Source: Rhodocyclaceae bacterium
GTDB taxonomy: Bacteria; Pseudomonadota; Gammaproteobacteria; Burkholderiales; Rhodocyclaceae
Length of the DNA: 15,340 bases
Assembly: GCA_025361105.1 (NCBI GenBank)
Contig: JANYAW010000251.1
Coordinates: forward strand, 1 to 15,340
Reading direction: 5' to 3'
Shown piece after piece: positions 6,701 through 15,210 of the stretch. Every line of letters starts with the position of its first letter. The first letter of the stretch is position 1. The notes beneath the pieces were generated by a model. The model searched no databases. It was not told where the DNA came from and saw only the letters and a program-made list of their open reading frames with translations. The translations under genes were made by a program, and so were the position numbers.

Positions 6701-7788
6701 TGGTCAAAGGTACCAAAATTACAAAAGCGTATCTGGAGTCGATCGAGCATTACCACTGGTTTGATATTTCATTGACGGACGAGGATGCTCAGCAGCAACT
6801 CGAGCGTTTGCGCGATAGTCTGGATCACACGCGTAAGGATTTTGATATTGCATTTGAGGCAAAAAGGAAAAAACTCACACAGGGTGACGAACTTCCCCCA
6901 GGTGTTCAAAAGATGGTCAAGGTGTACTTGGCAGTCAAGCGACGATTGCAGCCGGGAGACAAAATGGCTGGGCGACATGGAAACAAAGGTGTCGTATCGA
7001 AAATTGTTCCCGTTGAAGACATGCCACATATGGCGGATGGAACGCCGGTCGACATCGTTTTGAACCCACTAGGGGTTCCGTCGCGAATGAATATTGGGCA
7101 AATTCTTGAGACGCATCTTGGTTGGGCTGCTAAAGGGCTTGGTCATCGGATTGGCGAGATGTTGCGTAAGCAAGCGAGCGCAGCTGAAATGCGCAAGCTG
7201 TTGAACAAGATATATAACTCGTCTGGACGCGCGGCTGATATTGATGGATTGATCGATAGCGAAGTCAATGAGTTGGCCGAGAATTTGGTTGGCGGCGTAC
7301 CGTTTGCGACCCCAGTATTTGATGGCGCCAATGAAGCGGAAATCAAGGCAATGTTGGCGCTCGCAGGATTGCCAACCGGCGGACAGGTCGCGCTGTATGA
7401 CGGCTGCACCGGTGATGCGTTTGAGCGACCAGTTACGGTTGGGTATATGCACGTACTAAAGCTGCATCATTTGGTCGACGACAAGATGCATGCGCGTTCT
7501 ACCGGTCCGTACAGTTTAGTAACGCAGCAACCATTGGGAGGCAAGGCGCAATTCGGTGGCCAGCGGTTCGGCGAAATGGAAGTATGGGCGCTGGAGGCGT
7601 ATGGCGCTTCGTATGTGCTTCAAGAAATGCTCACTGTCAAATCAGACGATGTAAACGGGCGCACTAAGGTCTATGAAAGCATCGTTAAAGGTGAGCACAA
7701 GATTGATGCTGGCATGCCAGAGTCTTTCAACGTCTTGGTCAAGGAAATACGTTCGCTGGCGATCGATATCGATCTCGAGCGTTACTGA
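3718..7788 (+). CDS. rpoB: DNA-directed RNA polymerase subunit beta
   Basis: RpoB forms one jaw and half of the active-centre cleft of RNA polymerase. The 1356-residue product is full length (E. coli 1342; Burkholderia near 1368) with no frame break. The rifampicin-binding region reads SQLSQFMDQTNP, then ITHKRRVSALGPGG. By codon count D520, H530 and S535 match E. coli D516, H526 and S531 and are wild type, so rifampicin sensitivity is expected. The catalytic-centre segment KMAGRHGNK has lysines at 1082 and 1090 (E. coli 1065 and 1073). The C-terminus ends IRSLAIDIDLERY. CGGAG (3708-3712) precedes ATG 3718. Two stop codons stand in tandem (TGA TAG, 7786-7791). rpoC follows after 27 nt with no terminator, consistent with equal production of beta and beta'. 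Confidence 0.99.
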   Translation: MAYSYTEKKRIRKSFAKRANVLDVPFLLATQIESYTHFLQAEVPSAKRRNHGLQAAFTSIFPIVSHSGNARLEFIDFMLGEPTFDVKECQQRGLTFASPLRARVRLVLMDRETSAVKEVKEDQPLYMGEIPLMTTTGSFVINGTERVIVSQLHRSPGVFFEHDKGKTHSSGKLLFSARIIPYRGSWLDFEFDPKDSLYFRVDRRRKMPVTILLKAIGLTSEQILATFFEFDSFQFGKKGIDFTVVPERLRGEVAKFDIVDSSGKQIVAKDKRITARHIRDMAEAGIKKIAVPEEYLIDRVVARTIVNVETGEILANANDEITEALLAKLIAGGVTQIQTLFISDLDRGPYISSTLRTDETADQWAARVAIYRMMRPGEPPTEDAVETLFYGLFYSEDRYDLSAVGRMKFNRRVGREEIEGSGVLSNQDILDVVRILVELRNGRGEVDDIDHLGNRRVRSVGELAENQFRAGLVRVERAVKERLNQAESDNLMPHDLINAKPISAAIKEFFGSSQLSQFMDQTNPLSEITHKRRVSALGPGGLTRERAGFEVRDVHPTHYGRVCPIETPEGPNIGLINSLALYARTNEYGFMETPYRKVESSRVTNEIVYLSAIEEGKYVIAQANAQLDKNGKLVDALVSCRLKGEFELKEPTEVQYMDVAPSQIVSVAASLIPFLEHDDANRALMGANMQRQAVPCLRPEKALVGTGIERTVAVDSGTAVQALRGGVVDYVDADRIVVRVNDRETVPGEVGVDIYNLIKYTRSNQNTNINQRPIVKIGDQISKGDVVADGASTDLGELALGQNMLVAFMPWNGYNFEDSILISERVVADDRFTSIHIEELTVVARDTKLGAEEISPDIATLGESQLGRLDESGIIHIGAEVDAGDVLVGKVTPKGETQLTPEEKLLRAIFGEKASDVKDTSLRVPSGMSGTVIDVHVFTREGIERDKRAQAIIDDMLKSYKQDLADQLRIVERDTFSRIEKLLLNKLAAKGPKKLVKGTKITKAYLESIEHYHWFDISLTDEDAQQQLERLRDSLDHTRKDFDIAFEAKRKKLTQGDELPPGVQKMVKVYLAVKRRLQPGDKMAGRHGNKGVVSKIVPVEDMPHMADGTPVDIVLNPLGVPSRMNIGQILETHLGWAAKGLGHRIGEMLRKQASAAEMRKLLNKIYNSSGRAADIDGLIDSEVNELAENLVGGVPFATPVFDGANEAEIKAMLALAGLPTGGQVALYDGCTGDAFERPVTVGYMHVLKLHHLVDDKMHARSTGPYSLVTQQPLGGKAQFGGQRFGEMEVWALEAYGASYVLQEMLTVKSDDVNGRTKVYESIVKGEHKIDAGMPESFNVLVKEIRSLAIDIDLERY

Positions 7789-7815
7789 TAGTTAGCTGCT
7801 TAAGGAGATACCGTC

Positions 7816-10800
7816 ATGAAAAGCCTATTCGCTGATCTTTTCAAGCAAAACGTTGCCGTCGAGCAGGAGTTCGATGCGATAACAATTGGACTAGCTTCAC
7901 CGGAAAAAATTCGATCGTGGTCGTATGGTGAGGTGAAGAAACCTGAGACGATTAATTATCGGACGTTCAAACCAGAACGGGATGGGTTGTTTTGCGCCAA
8001 GATATTTGGGCCGGTTAAGGACTACGAGTGTGTATGCGGAAAATACAAGCGCCTCAAGCATCGCGGAGTCATTTGCGAAAAGTGTGGCGTTGAGGTTACG
8101 CAGTCCAAGGTGCGTCGCGAGCGCATGGGACATATCGAATTGGCCTCAGTCGTCGCGCATATCTGGTTTTTGAAGAGCTTGCCAAGTCGTCTCGGAATGG
8201 TTTTGGATATGACCCTTCGCGATATTGAACGTGTGCTGTACTTCGAAGCTTACGTTGTTGTTGATCCGGGAATGACACCGCTCAATCGAGCGCAACTGCT
8301 GACTGAAGATGACTACCTCGTTAAGGTTGAGGAATATGGGGACGATTTCACGGCCGTAATGGGTGCCGAAGGTGTGCGTGAATTGCTTCGTACGCTTGAT
8401 CTCCCGCGCGAGGTTGAAACCTTGCGTAGCGATCTGGAAACGACTGGCTCGGAAGCCAAGATGAAGAAGCTTTCAAAGCGCTTGAAAGTCATCGAAGGCT
8501 TTCTTAAATCGGGAATCAAGCCGGAATGGATGGTGCTTGAGGTACTGCCCGTTCTACCACCAGACCTAAGACCATTGGTTCCGCTGGATGGAGGACGTTT
8601 TGCCACGTCTGATTTAAATGATTTGTATCGACGCGTAATCAACCGTAATAATCGACTCAAACGCCTTCTTGAGTTGAAGGCGCCAGAGATCATCGTGCGA
8701 AATGAAAAACGGATGCTTCAAGAGTCGGTTGATTCGTTACTCGATAACGGTCGTCGCGGTAAGGCGATGACGGGAGCGAACAAACGGCCACTCAAGTCGC
8801 TTGCCGACATGATCAAGGGCAAGGGAGGGCGCTTCCGTCAAAACTTACTTGGTAAACGAGTGGATTATTCTGGTCGCTCAGTCATCGTCGTCGGACCGCA
8901 GCTCAAGTTACATCAGTGCGGATTGCCTAAAAAAATGGCTTTGGAGTTGTTTAAGCCATATATTTTTGAGCGACTTGAGAAGATGGGTATTGCGAGTACT
9001 ATCAAGGCCGCGAAAAAGGAAGTAGAAGCGGAGACTCCAGTCGTTTGGGATATTCTTGAAGAGGTAATACGAGAGCATCCGGTGTTGTTGAATCGGGCAC
9101 CTACGTTGCACCGCTTGGGTATACAGGCGTTCGAGCCTGTATTGATCGAAGGGAAAGCAATACAGTTGCACCCGCTCGTTTGTGTTGCCTTTAATGCTGA
9201 CTTTGACGGAGATCAAATGGCCGTCCATGTGCCGCTTTCATTGGAAGCGCAGATGGAAGCGCGCACATTGATGTTGGCATCAAATAACGTGTTGTCTCCT
9301 GCAAATGGAGCACCAATCATTGTTCCGTCGCAAGACGTTGTTCTGGGTCTCTACTATGCGACGCGGGAAAGTGTTGCTGCCCGTGGTACGGGGATGATTT
9401 TCTCGGATGTTCCAGAGCTTGTACGTGCGGTTGATACTCGTCAGATAGATTTGCATGCTAGGGTCACAATTCGTTTGCGCGAGTTTGAAAAGACCGCTAC
9501 TGGAACGTGGCAGGAAAAAATCACCCGCTATTCAACGACCGTTGGTCGAGCATTACTTTCCGAAATTCTGCCGCGTGGTTTGCCATTCAAGGCCATCGAC
9601 AAGCCGCTTAAGAAGAAAGAAATTTCAAAGCTCATTGACGAAAGTTTCCGTCGATGCGGACTAAAAGATACCGTCGTCTTTGCGGATCATTTGATGCAGT
9701 ACGGATTTAAGCTGGCTACCCGTGCGGGTATCTCAATCTGCGTAGACGACATGTTGGTGCCAGATCAGAAGTCAACGTTGATTGAGGCTGCCGAAAACGA
9801 AGTTAAGGAGATCGAGAAGCAGTATACCTCGGGTCTTGTTACGGTAGGCGAGCGCTATAACAAGGTAGTTGATATCTGGGGGCGTGCCGGAGATCAGGTC
9901 GCCAAGGCGATGATGGATCAATTGGCACAGGAGCAAGTTGCAAATCTCGATGGAAAACAGGTAAGCCAAGAGTCGTTTAACTCGATTTACATGATGGCGG
10001 ACTCTGGCGCTCGAGGCTCCGCGGCGCAAATACGGCAGCTGGCTGGAATGCGCGGCCTAATGGCAAAACCAGACGGTTCAATCATCGAAACACCCATCAC
10101 ATCGAATTTTCGTGAAGGACTTAACGTATTGCAGTACTTTATCTCAACGCATGGTGCTCGCAAGGGATTGGCAGACACGGCGCTGAAGACCGCAAACTCG
10201 GGGTATCTGACGCGCCGCCTGGTCGATGTAACACAAGATCTTGTTGTTACCGAGGACGATTGTGGAACCCAGAACGGATTTAGTTTGAAAGCTCTCATTG
10301 AAGGCGGAGAGGTGATTGAGGCGCTTCGTGAGCGAGTGCTTGGTCGCGTCGTCGCTGCTGATGTTGTACACCCGGATACTCAAGAAATCATGTTTGCCAC
10401 TGGGGATTTGCTTGACGAAGATGCGGTTGACCTGATTGAGGGCGTCGGGATCGACGAAGTGCGTGTTCGAACGCCATTAACTTGCGAAACACGCTATGGA
10501 CTGTGTGCAAAGTGCTACGGACGCGATTTGGGCCGTGGCAACCTTGTAAATGTGGGCGAAGCCGTCGGTGTCATCGCGGCGCAGTCAATTGGGGAACCAG
10601 GTACGCAGCTGACCATGCGAACGTTCCACGTTGGCGGTGCGGCATCTCGATCTGCGGCTCAGAGCAGTATTGAGGCGAAGAGCTCTGGCGTGATTCGCAT
10701 CTCGAACTCAATGCGTGTTGTCACCAATCCCAAGGGGGAAAAGGTGGTAATTTCTCGTTCTGGTGAAATCATCGTTACCGAGGAAAGCGGACGCGAGCGC

Positions 10801-12024
10801 GAGCGGCACAAAGTACCTTATGGCGCAACTCTGCTCGCAACTGACGGGAAACAAATCAAAGCTGGTGTGCAACTCGCAGCTTGGGATCCACATACGCGGC
10901 CGATTGTTACCGAGTATGCTGGAACTGTGCGGTTCGAGCATGTCACTGAAGGTGTAACCGTTGCCAAGCAGTTAGATGAGGTAACAGGTTTGTCTACGCT
11001 GGTAGTGATAGATGCTCAGCGCGGTGGGAAGTCTGCTTCGAAGGGGCAGCGACCGCAAGTGAAGCTTATTGATCCAAGTGGCGAAGAAGTGCGAATTCAC
11101 GGCACCGACCACGTAGTTACCCTAACTTTTCAGGTCGGATCGCTGATCACTGTAAAGGATGGCCAATTGGTCTCTGTCGGTGACATTCTTGCGAGAATTC
11201 CGCAAGAGTCTTCGAAGACGCGCGACATCACAGGCGGCTTGCCGCGTGTAGCGGAACTGTTTGAGGCGCGGTCACCAAAGGACGCGGGCATGCTGGCCGA
11301 GGTCACCGGAACTGTGTCGTTTGGCAAGGATACGAAGGGTAAGCAACGGTTAGTGATTACCGAACCCAATGGCACGGCGCACGAGTACCTTATCTCCAAA
11401 GACAAGCACGTAATGGCTCATGACGGCCAAGTAGTCAACAAAGGAGAGGTGATTGTTGATGGCCCTCCAGACTCGCACGACATATTACGCTTGAAGGGGG
11501 TTGAGGAACTTGTTCGCTACATCATAGACGAAGTACAAGATGTCTACCGATTGCAAGGTGTGAAGATCAATGATAAGCACATCGAGGTCATCGTTAGGCA
11601 GATGTTGCGGCGGGTTGTTGTTACAGAAACAGGCGATTCAAGTTTCATCAAGGAGGAGCAAGTCGAGCGTGCGGCTTTGTTTGACGAGAACGACAGGCTT
11701 GTAGCGGCAGGGAAATTACCAGCGGTATTTGAAAATGTCCTGCTTGGTATTACCAAAGCCAGTTTGTCCACGGATTCCTTTATATCGGCAGCATCGTTTC
11801 AGGAAACCACGAGAGTTCTGACCGAAGCCGCGATTATGGGCAAGCGGGACGAACTGCGAGGGTTGAAAGAAAATGTGATTGTTGGACGCCTCATCCCTGC
11901 TGGAACGGGTCTCGCATACCATCGTGCCCGTCGCATGCAATCGTCAAGTGGCGAGGCCGCAAGTAGCCTTTTCGACTTACCGGTGCCGAGCGAAGTCGAT
12001 GCATCCTCGTTAACGCAACAGTAA
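7816..12024 (+). CDS. rpoC: DNA-directed RNA polymerase subunit beta'
   Basis: RpoC carries the catalytic Mg site of RNA polymerase. The 1402-residue product is full length (E. coli 1407). The N-terminal zinc-binding cysteines are C72, C74, C87 and C90. The catalytic motif NADFDGDQMA gives Asp 462, 464 and 466. The bridge helix lies around 771-806 with STHGARKGLADTALKTA. The second zinc site is C816, C890, C897 and C900. The trigger loop segment TMRTFHVGG has M934, R935 and H938. All positions run two ahead of E. coli numbering. AAGGAG (7802-7807) sits 8 nt before ATG 7816. The C-terminal tail after RARRMQ is Ser-rich and variable, as in relatives. No insertion, split or missing active residue was seen. 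Confidence 0.99.
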   Translation: MKSLFADLFKQNVAVEQEFDAITIGLASPEKIRSWSYGEVKKPETINYRTFKPERDGLFCAKIFGPVKDYECVCGKYKRLKHRGVICEKCGVEVTQSKVRRERMGHIELASVVAHIWFLKSLPSRLGMVLDMTLRDIERVLYFEAYVVVDPGMTPLNRAQLLTEDDYLVKVEEYGDDFTAVMGAEGVRELLRTLDLPREVETLRSDLETTGSEAKMKKLSKRLKVIEGFLKSGIKPEWMVLEVLPVLPPDLRPLVPLDGGRFATSDLNDLYRRVINRNNRLKRLLELKAPEIIVRNEKRMLQESVDSLLDNGRRGKAMTGANKRPLKSLADMIKGKGGRFRQNLLGKRVDYSGRSVIVVGPQLKLHQCGLPKKMALELFKPYIFERLEKMGIASTIKAAKKEVEAETPVVWDILEEVIREHPVLLNRAPTLHRLGIQAFEPVLIEGKAIQLHPLVCVAFNADFDGDQMAVHVPLSLEAQMEARTLMLASNNVLSPANGAPIIVPSQDVVLGLYYATRESVAARGTGMIFSDVPELVRAVDTRQIDLHARVTIRLREFEKTATGTWQEKITRYSTTVGRALLSEILPRGLPFKAIDKPLKKKEISKLIDESFRRCGLKDTVVFADHLMQYGFKLATRAGISICVDDMLVPDQKSTLIEAAENEVKEIEKQYTSGLVTVGERYNKVVDIWGRAGDQVAKAMMDQLAQEQVANLDGKQVSQESFNSIYMMADSGARGSAAQIRQLAGMRGLMAKPDGSIIETPITSNFREGLNVLQYFISTHGARKGLADTALKTANSGYLTRRLVDVTQDLVVTEDDCGTQNGFSLKALIEGGEVIEALRERVLGRVVAADVVHPDTQEIMFATGDLLDEDAVDLIEGVGIDEVRVRTPLTCETRYGLCAKCYGRDLGRGNLVNVGEAVGVIAAQSIGEPGTQLTMRTFHVGGAASRSAAQSSIEAKSSGVIRISNSMRVVTNPKGEKVVISRSGEIIVTEESGRERERHKVPYGATLLATDGKQIKAGVQLAAWDPHTRPIVTEYAGTVRFEHVTEGVTVAKQLDEVTGLSTLVVIDAQRGGKSASKGQRPQVKLIDPSGEEVRIHGTDHVVTLTFQVGSLITVKDGQLVSVGDILARIPQESSKTRDITGGLPRVAELFEARSPKDAGMLAEVTGTVSFGKDTKGKQRLVITEPNGTAHEYLISKDKHVMAHDGQVVNKGEVIVDGPPDSHDILRLKGVEELVRYIIDEVQDVYRLQGVKINDKHIEVIVRQMLRRVVVTETGDSSFIKEEQVERAALFDENDRLVAAGKLPAVFENVLLGITKASLSTDSFISAASFQETTRVLTEAAIMGKRDELRGLKENVIVGRLIPAGTGLAYHRARRMQSSSGEAASSLFDLPVPSEVDASSLTQQ

Positions 12025-12025
12025 G

Positions 12026-12054
12026 TTGACGCTCCAGCGGTTGCGCCATATAAT
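12026..12054 (+). promoter_or_regulatory. Strong sigma-70 promoter for the str operon (rpsL-rpsG-fusA-tuf)
   Basis: TTGACG (12026-12031) matches the -35 consensus at 5 of 6 bases; TATAAT (12049-12054) matches the -10 at 6 of 6; the spacer is exactly 17 bp. Transcription should begin near 12060-12062, giving a leader of about 50 nt before rpsL. The -35 begins 2 bases after the rpoC stop, and no terminator separates the two operons, so rpoBC transcripts may also read through. The rpsL promoter of Burkholderia is known as a strong constitutive promoter, which fits. Confidence 0.9.
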
Positions 12055-12110
12055 CTCACCCCTTTGCCGAGTCAAATCTCACTTGCAAGAGCGACCTAGG
12101 AATTAAATTC

Positions 12111-12488
12111 ATGCCAACAACCAATCAACTTATACGGAAGCCGCGCCAGGCGCCAGTCACGAAAAGCAAGGTACCCGCATTGGAGAACTGTCCCGCCAAG
12201 CGGGGCGTGTGTACTCGCGTGTATACGACTACCCCAAAGAAACCTAACTCGGCACTCCGGAAGGTCGCCAAGGTACGCCTGACTAATGGCTTTGAGGTGA
12301 TCTCGTATATCGGCGGCGAAGGCCACAACCTTCAAGAGCACTCAGTTGTACTAATCCGCGGTGGTCGTGTAAAAGACCTGCCTGGTGTCCGTTATCACAT
12401 CGTGCGCGGCAGTTTGGACACACAAGGTGTGAAAGATAGAAAGCAAAGCAGATCCAAGTACGGCGCAAAACGCCCGAAGGCGGCTTAA
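12111..12488 (+). CDS. rpsL: 30S ribosomal protein S12
   Basis: S12 lies at the decoding centre and controls translation accuracy. The product is 125 residues (Burkholderia about 126). The conserved loops are intact: TTTPKKPNSALRKVAKVRL holds K43, and GGRVKDLPGVRYH holds K88 and D89. Wild-type K43 and K88 predict streptomycin sensitivity; D89 is the residue that RimO methylthiolates in other bacteria. Residues 11-30 are less usual: KSKVPALENCPAKRGVC has V21, A29 and K30 where relatives commonly have Ser, Gln and Arg. TAGGAA (12097-12102) lies 8 nt before ATG 12111. It is the first gene of the str operon, with rpsG 22 nt downstream. Confidence 0.98.
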   Translation: MPTTNQLIRKPRQAPVTKSKVPALENCPAKRGVCTRVYTTTPKKPNSALRKVAKVRLTNGFEVISYIGGEGHNLQEHSVVLIRGGRVKDLPGVRYHIVRGSLDTQGVKDRKQSRSKYGAKRPKAA

Positions 12489-12510
12489 CTCGTAAATTAG
12501 GAGATACACA

Positions 12511-12981
12511 ATGCCTCGTCGTCGCGAAGTACCAAAGCGTGACATCCTCCCGGATCCGAAATTCGGGAGTGTTGATTTGTCCAAGTTTGTAAATGTTTTA
12601 ATGACCAGTGGTAAGAAGTCAGTCGCAGAGCGTATCATTTACGGTGCGTTCGAACAAATTCGGACGAAAAGCGGGAAGGATCCGCTCGAGGTGTTTTCTC
12701 TCGCCGTGAACAACGTCAAGCCTGTTGTTGAGGTAAAAAGTCGCCGCGTCGGCGGCGCAAATTACCAAGTTCCGGTTGAAGTTCGTCCTTCGCGACGAAT
12801 GGCGCTGTCGATGCGATGGATCCGTGAAGCCGCCCGCAAGCGCTCCGAGAAATCAATGGGGCATCGATTGGCATCAGAGTTAATCGAGGCATCTGAGGGG
12901 CGCGGTGCGGCGATGAAGAAACGCGAGGAAATTCATCGTATGGCGGAAGCCAATAAGGCATTCTCACATTTTAGATTCTGA
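12511..12981 (+). CDS. rpsG: 30S ribosomal protein S7
   Basis: S7 nucleates assembly of the 30S head by binding the 3' domain of 16S rRNA, and lies beside the E site. The product is 156 residues, the usual length. It begins MPRRREVPKRDILPDPKFGS; the family core appears as VGGANYQVPVEVRPSRRMAL around residues 87-106, and the protein ends NKAFSHFRF. AGGAG (12499-12503) precedes ATG 12511 by 7 nt. In E. coli S7 represses its operon by binding the roughly 100-nt rpsL-rpsG gap. Here that gap is only 22 nt, so the same site cannot be present there; any feedback site must lie elsewhere. fusA follows after 109 nt. Confidence 0.98.
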   Translation: MPRRREVPKRDILPDPKFGSVDLSKFVNVLMTSGKKSVAERIIYGAFEQIRTKSGKDPLEVFSLAVNNVKPVVEVKSRRVGGANYQVPVEVRPSRRMALSMRWIREAARKRSEKSMGHRLASELIEASEGRGAAMKKREEIHRMAEANKAFSHFRF

Positions 12982-13002
12982 GTGTGATTGTTGTCGCGTT
13001 CT

Positions 13003-13061
13003 ACTGGCGTGACATTTTGTTGATCCGAAGTCGTCATGGGACGTGCATGTAATGTCTCAGT
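13003..13061 (+). promoter_or_regulatory. Imperfect stem in the rpsG-fusA gap
   Basis: ACTG (13003-13006) and GACATT (13011-13016) pair with CAGT (13058-13061) and AATGTC (13051-13056), interrupted by a 4-to-1 internal loop. Inside lies a small CGTC/GACG hairpin (13032-13035/13040-13043). No T-run follows, so it is not a terminator. It ends 30 nt before the GTG of fusA. It could modulate fusA translation or mark a processing site; this is from hand-folding only. Confidence 0.35.
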
Positions 13062-13090
13062 GACTTGATATAGATTAGGCAGGTAATTAA

Positions 13091-15184
13091 GTGGCTCGTA
13101 AAACTCCAATCGAACGTTATCGCAATATCGGCATTTCCGCGCATATTGATGCCGGCAAGACCACCACTACTGAGCGCATTTTGTTCTATACGGGTGTTAA
13201 TCATAAAATCGGCGAAGTGCATGATGGCGCGGCGACGATGGATTGGATGGAGCAAGAACAAGAGCGAGGTATTACGATTACTTCGGCTGCCACGACATGC
13301 TTCTGGAAAGGGATGGCGCAGAATTTCCCCGAGCATCGCATTAACATCATCGATACTCCGGGTCACGTGGACTTTACAATTGAGGTGGAACGCTCGATGC
13401 GGGTGCTTGATGGCGCTTGTATGGTTTATTGTGCTGTTGGCGGTGTACAGCCTCAATCTGAGACGGTTTGGCGTCAGGCGACGAAATATAAAGTTCCTCG
13501 CCTCGCTTTCGTCAATAAGATGGATCGTCAGGGCGCGGATTTTTTTAAAGTTCACGATCAGATGCGTCAGCGCCTAAAGGCAAACCCAATTCCACTGCAA
13601 ATTCCGATTGGTGCGGAGGAGCATTTTGAGGGCTTAGTCGATCTAGTCAAAATGAAATCGGTTGTATGGGAAGAGGAAAATCAGGGAACGAAATTCATCT
13701 ATGGGGACATTCCCGAGAAACTCCTTGAATTGGCGAACGAATGGCGCAGCAAAATGGTTGAGGCCGCGGCGGAGGCTTCTGAAGAATTGATGAATAAATA
13801 CCTCGAGGAGGGTGATCTGTCCGAAGAGGATGTGAAAGCCGGTATTCGAGCAAGAACGATTAATGCTGAGATTGTTCCGATGCTCTGCGGTTCAGCCTTT
13901 AAAAATAAGGGTGTACAAGCGATGTTGGATGCCGTTATTGAGTTCCTTCCAGCACCAACGGATATTCCCCCAGTGACAGGGCTCTTAGAAGATGATTCCA
14001 CGGGGCAGCGGCGAGCGGCTGACGATGAGCCGTTTTCGGCTTTGGCCTTCAAGATAATGACTGATCCATACGTTGGTCAGCTGACGTTCTTTCGAGTCTA
14101 TTCAGGAATGGTTAAGACGGGGGACACAATCTTTAATCCGATCAAGGGGCGCAAAGAGCGCATTGGTCGAATTTTGCAAATGCATGCGAATCAACGTGAA
14201 GAAATAAAAGAAGTGTTCGCAGGTGACATCGCGGCGGCTGTTGGTCTTAAAGAGGCAACGACGGGAGAAACGTTGTGTGATCCTGCAAAGGTGATCACGC
14301 TTGAGCGAATGATTTTCCCTGAACCGGTAATTCATGTTGCAGTAGAACCGAAGACTAAGGTTGATCAGGAGAAGATGGGCATTGCGTTGAATCGCCTTGC
14401 CCAAGAAGATCCGTCGTTTCGCGTCCGCACTGACGAAGAGTCCGGCCAGACAATTATTTCCGGGATGGGTGAATTGCACCTCGAGATATTGGTTGATCGA
14501 ATGAAGCGCGAGTTTGGAGTCGAGGCAAACGTCGGCGCACCACAGGTCGCCTACCGAGAGGCTGTGCGCAAATCTGTTGAGCAAGAAGGGAAATTTGTCA
14601 AGCAATCCGGCGGCCGCGGACAATATGGGCATGTATGGATTAAGCTTGAACCAAACGAAGCGGGCAAAGGCTTTGAATTTGTTGACGCGGTGAAGGGTGG
14701 TGCGGTTCCGCGTGAATTTATCCCCGCGGTCGAAAAAGGTCTTCGGGAGACTCTGCCAAATGGTGTTTTGGCTGGCTTTCCGGTTGTCGATGTAAAGGTT
14801 ACATTGTTCGACGGATCGTCACACGACGTGGACTCCAACGAAAACGCGTTCAAAATGGCTGCATCGATGGCGTTCAAGGATGCCATGCGTAAAGCGAGCC
14901 CTGTGTTGTTAGAGCCAATGATGGCTGTTGAAGTTGAAACACCGGAAGACTATATGGGGAATGTCATGGGCGATCTGTCCGGTCGGCGCGGCATCGTTCA
15001 TGGAATGGATGATCAAGTCGGCGGAATCAAGTTGATTAAGGCTGAGGTACCGCTTGCAGAAATGTTTGGATACTCGACAACTTTGCGGTCGCTTTCGCAA
15101 GGCCGGGCGACGTACTCTATGGAGTTCAAGCACTATACAGAGGCTCCCAAGAACGTAGCGGAAGCCGTCATTAACAAAAAGTAA
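13091..15184 (+). CDS. fusA: Elongation factor G
   Basis: EF-G is the GTPase that drives translocation of tRNA and mRNA on the ribosome and, with RRF, recycles ribosomes. The product is 697 residues, close to the usual 700. The GTPase domain is complete: P-loop AHIDAGKT (17-24), switch I with ERGITITSAAT, DTPGH (88-92), NKMD (142-145) and the later GSAFKNKG. Domains II-V follow, with GRGQYGHVWI in domain IV and a C-terminal block GYSTTLRSLSQGRATYSMEF in domain V. Translation starts at GTG 13091: the protein then begins MARKTPIERYRNIGI, as in relatives, and AGG at 13081-13083 is the likely binding site. tuf follows after 26 nt. Intact, with no sign of a mitochondrial-type or FusB-like variant. 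Confidence 0.99.
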   Translation: MARKTPIERYRNIGISAHIDAGKTTTTERILFYTGVNHKIGEVHDGAATMDWMEQEQERGITITSAATTCFWKGMAQNFPEHRINIIDTPGHVDFTIEVERSMRVLDGACMVYCAVGGVQPQSETVWRQATKYKVPRLAFVNKMDRQGADFFKVHDQMRQRLKANPIPLQIPIGAEEHFEGLVDLVKMKSVVWEEENQGTKFIYGDIPEKLLELANEWRSKMVEAAAEASEELMNKYLEEGDLSEEDVKAGIRARTINAEIVPMLCGSAFKNKGVQAMLDAVIEFLPAPTDIPPVTGLLEDDSTGQRRAADDEPFSALAFKIMTDPYVGQLTFFRVYSGMVKTGDTIFNPIKGRKERIGRILQMHANQREEIKEVFAGDIAAAVGLKEATTGETLCDPAKVITLERMIFPEPVIHVAVEPKTKVDQEKMGIALNRLAQEDPSFRVRTDEESGQTIISGMGELHLEILVDRMKREFGVEANVGAPQVAYREAVRKSVEQEGKFVKQSGGRGQYGHVWIKLEPNEAGKGFEFVDAVKGGAVPREFIPAVEKGLRETLPNGVLAGFPVVDVKVTLFDGSSHDVDSNENAFKMAASMAFKDAMRKASPVLLEPMMAVEVETPEDYMGNVMGDLSGRRGIVHGMDDQVGGIKLIKAEVPLAEMFGYSTTLRSLSQGRATYSMEFKHYTEAPKNVAEAVINKK

Positions 15185-15210
15185 ATCACTACTGATACTG
15201 GAAATACACC

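Noticed and set aside
13069..13075. TATAGAT before fusA as a -10 promoter element
   Set aside because: No -35 at the right distance, and the start site would fall inside the fusA ribosome binding region.
13034..13555. 173-codon - strand frame across the start of fusA
   Set aside because: Mirror of the conserved GTPase domain; no recognisable protein or promoter.
14102..14632. 176-codon - strand frame within fusA
   Set aside because: Antisense shadow of EF-G domains II-IV, with no independent support.
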